Assembly: GCA_027604665.1 (NCBI GenBank)
Contig: JADGIZ010000498.1
Coordinates: forward strand, 1 to 11,157
DNA length: 11,157 nucleotides
Direction: 5' to 3'
DNA from: Polyrhizophydium stewartii
Lineage: Eukaryota > Chytridiomycota > Chytridiomycetes > Rhizophydiales
Under the pieces are notes generated by a model. The model saw only the letters and a list, made by a program, of their open reading frames with translations, did no database searches and was not told the DNA's origin. This document shows, one piece after another, positions 8,001-11,157 of the stretch; within the stretch, counting starts at the first letter, position 1; every line of letters begins with the position of its first letter. The position numbers were made by a program, and so were the translations under genes.

Positions 8001-10178
8001 ATTACTGTACCTTTAGATAGATATCAATATCCTTAAACTTTATAACTACCCTTACTTTAATATATCTTCTTTACCAGATCACACTGTAATTATATCTTAC
8101 TACCCTCTTTAGCCTAGATTTCTATAGACTTCCAACTCTAATTAGATACTAATATCTAATCTAACCTGATAGATATCTTACTATCAACATATAATTAACC
8201 ATTGTATTCTAATCATATTTACTATCACTTAGCTAAAGATTCAGCCTATAAATACCTCTTCTAATAATAGATATTTAATTAGTGATCCTACTACTCTAGA
8301 ATTATCAAATTAGAGTATTAGTTAGATGTATACATATAAACTTGATTAGAATATCTATGTACCTATCTAGACAACTTACTATTAATCTACTATGGTCCCT
8401 TATTCTTATCCTTATTAACTTATACTCTAGTTATCCTTATAAATCTCAGACTATTCATTTATCTCTATACATTAATGACTTTAGACTTAAATAATCTTAG
8501 AATACATTAGAGACACTACTATACTTAAATACACTTCTAGACGGCATCTTAGCATAGAGATATAACTATAAATTAATACAAAGATAGATAGAAAGTTATA
8601 AATCATAGAATATTTGTTATCATATTATATATTGATTATCCTTAATCTTCAATAAGAGTTATTAAAATGGTGTGTATTAAAGAGGTATATTTGAAGGATA
8701 GAGATAACAGGATTAATTAGTATCCCTCTCATCTAGATCCTTATACTATTAGTATATTCATTATTAACCATTCTAATTAGAGATAGTAACTAGTACACTA
8801 ATATAATAGGTATTATTAATAACAATCATTATATTGATTAGAATAGAATTACCGAGTACCCTAAGATATATGTATAATTAGAAGAGTATTAACTATAGTC
8901 AGTATTAGATACTTATTAAGATGATATTATATTATATAGAATTAACTGATACAGAGATTATAATAAAGAGGAAGGTATAATAGATTAGACCAATATATTA
9001 GGTAATAGTAGAAATCATAATGAATAAAATCAACTAGAGATTATTCATACCATGGGGTCAAATAGAAGTGAATAACAATATAATGTTCTAGGATGTATTT
9101 AATATGTTAGGTCTATAATAATTCAATAGAATTTGAATAGATCTTATATGTAGTATTCATTAAATATAGTTGATAAAGTACAATATTAGATTGAGTAAAG
9201 GTATATTAGAAGAAATTTAATAGGATATCTAATTATAATAGTCTTTACTACTTTATCTAAGTCATTCAATATATTTTTAAAGTAGATATCTTTAAGTTAG
9301 ATTTAGGATTTATAATTATAAGATAATAAAGTAGAATATGAAAATATCGAGACTCTAATACTAATAGATAAGGAGGATTGTAATCATCCTACTAAAGGTA
9401 TTGAACAAATATAAACTATAACAGTAATCTAATAGGGATACCCTGAATTAGTAATAAAATAGATATTAGGGATTAAGAAAGTATATAAACTAGAAGATGA
9501 GTAATACGTATGCAGTCAATGGATTAGGTATTACATTATTAGAGCATAATTACATTAAATACCTATAACTATAATATTGAATAAGATTAGATCTAGTAGA
9601 ATATCGATAGTCGTATTAAGTAGAATATCATCCAGGTTAATATAGATTTAGGTTACTACTGATAGTATCTTCTTCCTTTGTCTGTTATAATCTATTTGAC
9701 TTTATACTCAACAAGAGTATTTATTATATAATTAATTCTAGTTATTGTTAATATCGGTTAAACATTAAATATAAATCTATTATTCCCATAGCTACGAATA
9801 CTAAAGGAGAGGATAATATTTAGGATATAATATTAACATCTAAGTTAGTTTATCAATATATTATTTATTAATCCTCTTACTCAATATAACATCATGTACT
9901 ATCGTACATATACTAATGATCCTTGTCCAGAACTATCTATTAATGTAGGTATGAAGACAGTAAATATCTAATCTTAATCTATCTAAATATATGTACATTG
10001 ATTATCTAATCTATACTCATAATATCTTCTAGATATTATTGTTAATGCTAATAAATAATCTTAATACAGAGACAGATAGATATTATCTCAATATCTATAC
10101 CATTTATCTGAATACATTATAAGAATATTCTAGTATCCATACTATCGTTAATTCTAACTGCTTTAATCTACAGTATTG

Positions 10179-10219
10179 TTGCGTTGCGTTGCCTCGGGTA
10201 AAACCCTCTTCTTCCGCAA
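10179..10219. repeat. TTGCG repeats within a nested hairpin
   Basis: TTGCG is repeated at 10179 and 10184, followed by TTGCC. GGGT (10196-10199) pairs with ACCC (10203-10206) around AAA, and TTGCG (10184-10188) can pair with CGCAA (10215-10219) outside it. It is the most GC-rich spot between 7.1 and 10.7 kb. It resembles the other isolated GC hairpins rather than a regulatory site. Confidence 0.5.
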
Positions 10220-10527
10220 TAAGATAGGTAACTATAGGAGATCAAATAGTTAAGATGTAATAAGTTGCATAACCTAATAATAAGATATGTATAATAAATA
10301 AGATACCACCTATTACAATAAATAACACATTACATAAGGGATAATAAATATAGAGAGATATAGATAAATTAGCAAATAGGAACCTAACTACTTAAGATAA
10401 TAACATTAACCATCATGAAGCCAACTACTATCTATAAATAGGAGCTAGCTATTGCTATATGTTGTTTCATACTAAACAGGTCTAATCGATTAATCAGAGT
10501 GATACGGGATCTGATATACAATTAATA

Positions 10528-10538
10528 ATTGCGAAGCA
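10528..10538 (-). repeat. Minus-strand copy of TGCTTCGCAAT motif
   Basis: The plus strand reads ATTGCGAAGCA, the exact reverse complement of 4382-4392. It is followed by a GAT microsatellite (10543-10554). Confidence 0.35.
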
Positions 10539-10632
10539 TCAAGATGATGATGATAAATATACATCCGTGATCCAAATCCTTCTAACTTAATTAATATAAC
10601 TCAATAATAACGAACTTAATAAATAACAGAAT

Positions 10633-10702
10633 TAGGAAATTACTATAATAACAGTTGGATTACTTTAGGAACATAGGAAATTACTATAAGCTAATAACAG
10701 TT
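10633..10702. repeat. Degenerate left edge of satellite array
   Basis: TAGGAAATTACTATAA plus TAACAGTT occurs twice, at 10633-10656 and 10674-10702, offset by 41 bases, the second copy with five extra bases. Similar words lie inside the full unit (GGGGATTACTATAA near 10771, AAACAGTTG near 10824), and CTAATAACAGTTATGCAGAA here parallels CTAATGACAGTTGAACAGCAGAA at the next unit boundary. These are diverged repeat pieces, as expected at the border of a tandem array. Confidence 0.6.
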
Positions 10703-10704
10703 AT

Positions 10705-11157
10705 GCAGAATGTTGCTCGAAGACCGAGCCATTCTACTTTTATCAACGAATTCTAACATTGCAGAGCACCGGGGATTACTATAAAAGTTGTCGGATAATG
10801 ACTCTCTCGACTAATTCTAAGTAAAACAGTTGTACACTTTACCGAGAAATTCAAATTACTTTATCAACGAAGTAGAACACAGGTTTTGCTCAATTAACAG
10901 TAGGACACGTAGGATGTAACTCAGGTTAATACCGAGCCATTCTAATGACAGTTGAACAGCAGAATGTTGCTCGAAGACCGAGCCATTCTACTTTTATCAA
11001 CGAATTCTAACATTGCAGAGCACCGGGGATTACTATAAAAGTTGTCGGATAATGACTCTCTCGACTAATTCTAAGTAAAACAGTTGTACACTTTACCGAG
11101 AAATTCAAATTACTTTATCAACGAAGTAGAACACAGGTTTTGCTCAATTAACAGTAG
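10705..11157. repeat. Satellite, 254-base period; two identical 199-base segments visible
   Basis: Bases 10705-10903 and 10959-11157 are identical over 199 positions by eye, separated by 55 bases (10904-10958), giving a period of 254. The window ends exactly where the second identical segment would continue, so the array probably extends to the right. The unit has internal sub-repeats: ACCGAGCCATTCTA or a relative begins at 10723, 10841, 10931 and 10977, and TTATCAACGA at 10740 and 10861. Composition is more balanced than to the left and CpG and CpA are present, so the array shows no RIP pattern. No open frame or known satellite family is recognised. Confidence 0.85.

Larger units (their letters stand above)
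6740..10150. other. RIP-like mutated tract, probable relic of repeated DNA
   Basis: TpA is in large excess, while CpA, TpG and CpG are scarce. In 7441-7500 TpA/ApT is 15/9 and (CpA+TpG)/(ApC+GpT) is 2/7. Surviving C mostly precedes T and surviving G mostly follows A, as RIP would leave them. All frames are riddled with TAA and TAG. One frame (codons starting at 9001, 9004 and so on) reads through many TAA/TAG that could once have been CAA/CAG, but its stop frequency is no lower than composition predicts, so a coding origin is unproven. RIP acts on duplicated DNA, so a transposon relic is the natural inference. No terminal repeats, RT, integrase or transposase motif could be recovered. It is expected in Pezizomycotina. 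Confidence 0.5.
10150..10620. other. AT-rich transition to satellite
   Basis: There are no open frames of note. CpA and TpG become ordinary again, so the RIP-like pattern fades. It holds the TTGCG hairpin at 10179-10219, the minus-strand TGCTTCGCAAT motif at 10528-10538 and a four-unit GAT run at 10543-10554. It ends where the first degenerate satellite words appear. Confidence 0.45.

Noticed and set aside
9001..9660. Frame that would be open if TAA/TAG were read as former CAA/CAG
   Set aside because: Stops number about 9% of codons, no fewer than composition predicts, and other frames over the same bases look equally plausible. No motif is identifiable, so it is not called a pseudogene.
1..11157. 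Mitochondrial intergenic region
   Set aside because: GC clusters and hairpins fit, but there is no tRNA, rRNA or respiratory gene in 11 kb, and the RIP-like tract and satellite fit nuclear heterochromatin better. It is kept only as an alternative.
1..11157. CRISPR array or bacterial operon
   Set aside because: There are no regularly spaced short direct repeats with unique spacers, and no coding density compatible with a prokaryote.

Overview
No conventional gene can be supported anywhere in this 11,157-base window. It is very AT-rich, stop codons crowd all six frames, and I found no recognisable protein domain, rRNA or tRNA. The longest open frames (62, 80 and 67 codons) are about what chance gives in such DNA. 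The content is therefore compositional and repetitive: short GC-rich hairpins set in AT-rich DNA, a strongly strand-skewed pyrimidine tract, a long stretch with TpA excess and CpA/TpG scarcity, and a tandem satellite at the right edge.

The most likely source is gene-free heterochromatin (AT-rich isochore, pericentromeric or subtelomeric DNA) of a filamentous ascomycete. The main reason is the dinucleotide pattern of about 6.75-10.15 kb, which is what repeat-induced point mutation (RIP, C-to-T mainly at CpA) leaves behind. In one hand-counted 60-base sample (7441-7500) TpA/ApT is 15/9 and (CpA+TpG)/(ApC+GpT) is 2/7. A comparison sample at 4021-4080 has 7 CpA and only 1 ApC, so the pattern is not window-wide. 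An alternative is a large AT-rich intergenic region of a fungal or yeast mitochondrial genome, because the GC clusters at 2.3-5.0 kb resemble mitochondrial GC clusters. No mitochondrial gene supports that, and the satellite argues for nuclear DNA.

Layout: 1-1260, AT-rich filler with one 16-base perfect palindrome. 1261-2030, AT-rich DNA with a GC hairpin and short direct and inverted repeats. 2030-3860, a pyrimidine-rich plus strand almost free of G, in which most runs of G lie in three related GC clusters. 3860-6500, AT-rich, non-RIP-like DNA with many small hairpins and recurring short motifs. About 6524-6740, an island of balanced composition with a 55-codon open frame. 6740-10150, the RIP-like tract, starting near an 11-C run and a perfect palindrome, with its C/G strand skew reversing near 8570. 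10150-10620, AT-rich transition with a TTGCG-repeat hairpin. 10620-11157, the left edge of a tandem array with a 254-base period, whose two visible 199-base segments are identical.

No genes work together here. The biological interest lies in the repeat families and in the mosaic of mutated and unmutated blocks.
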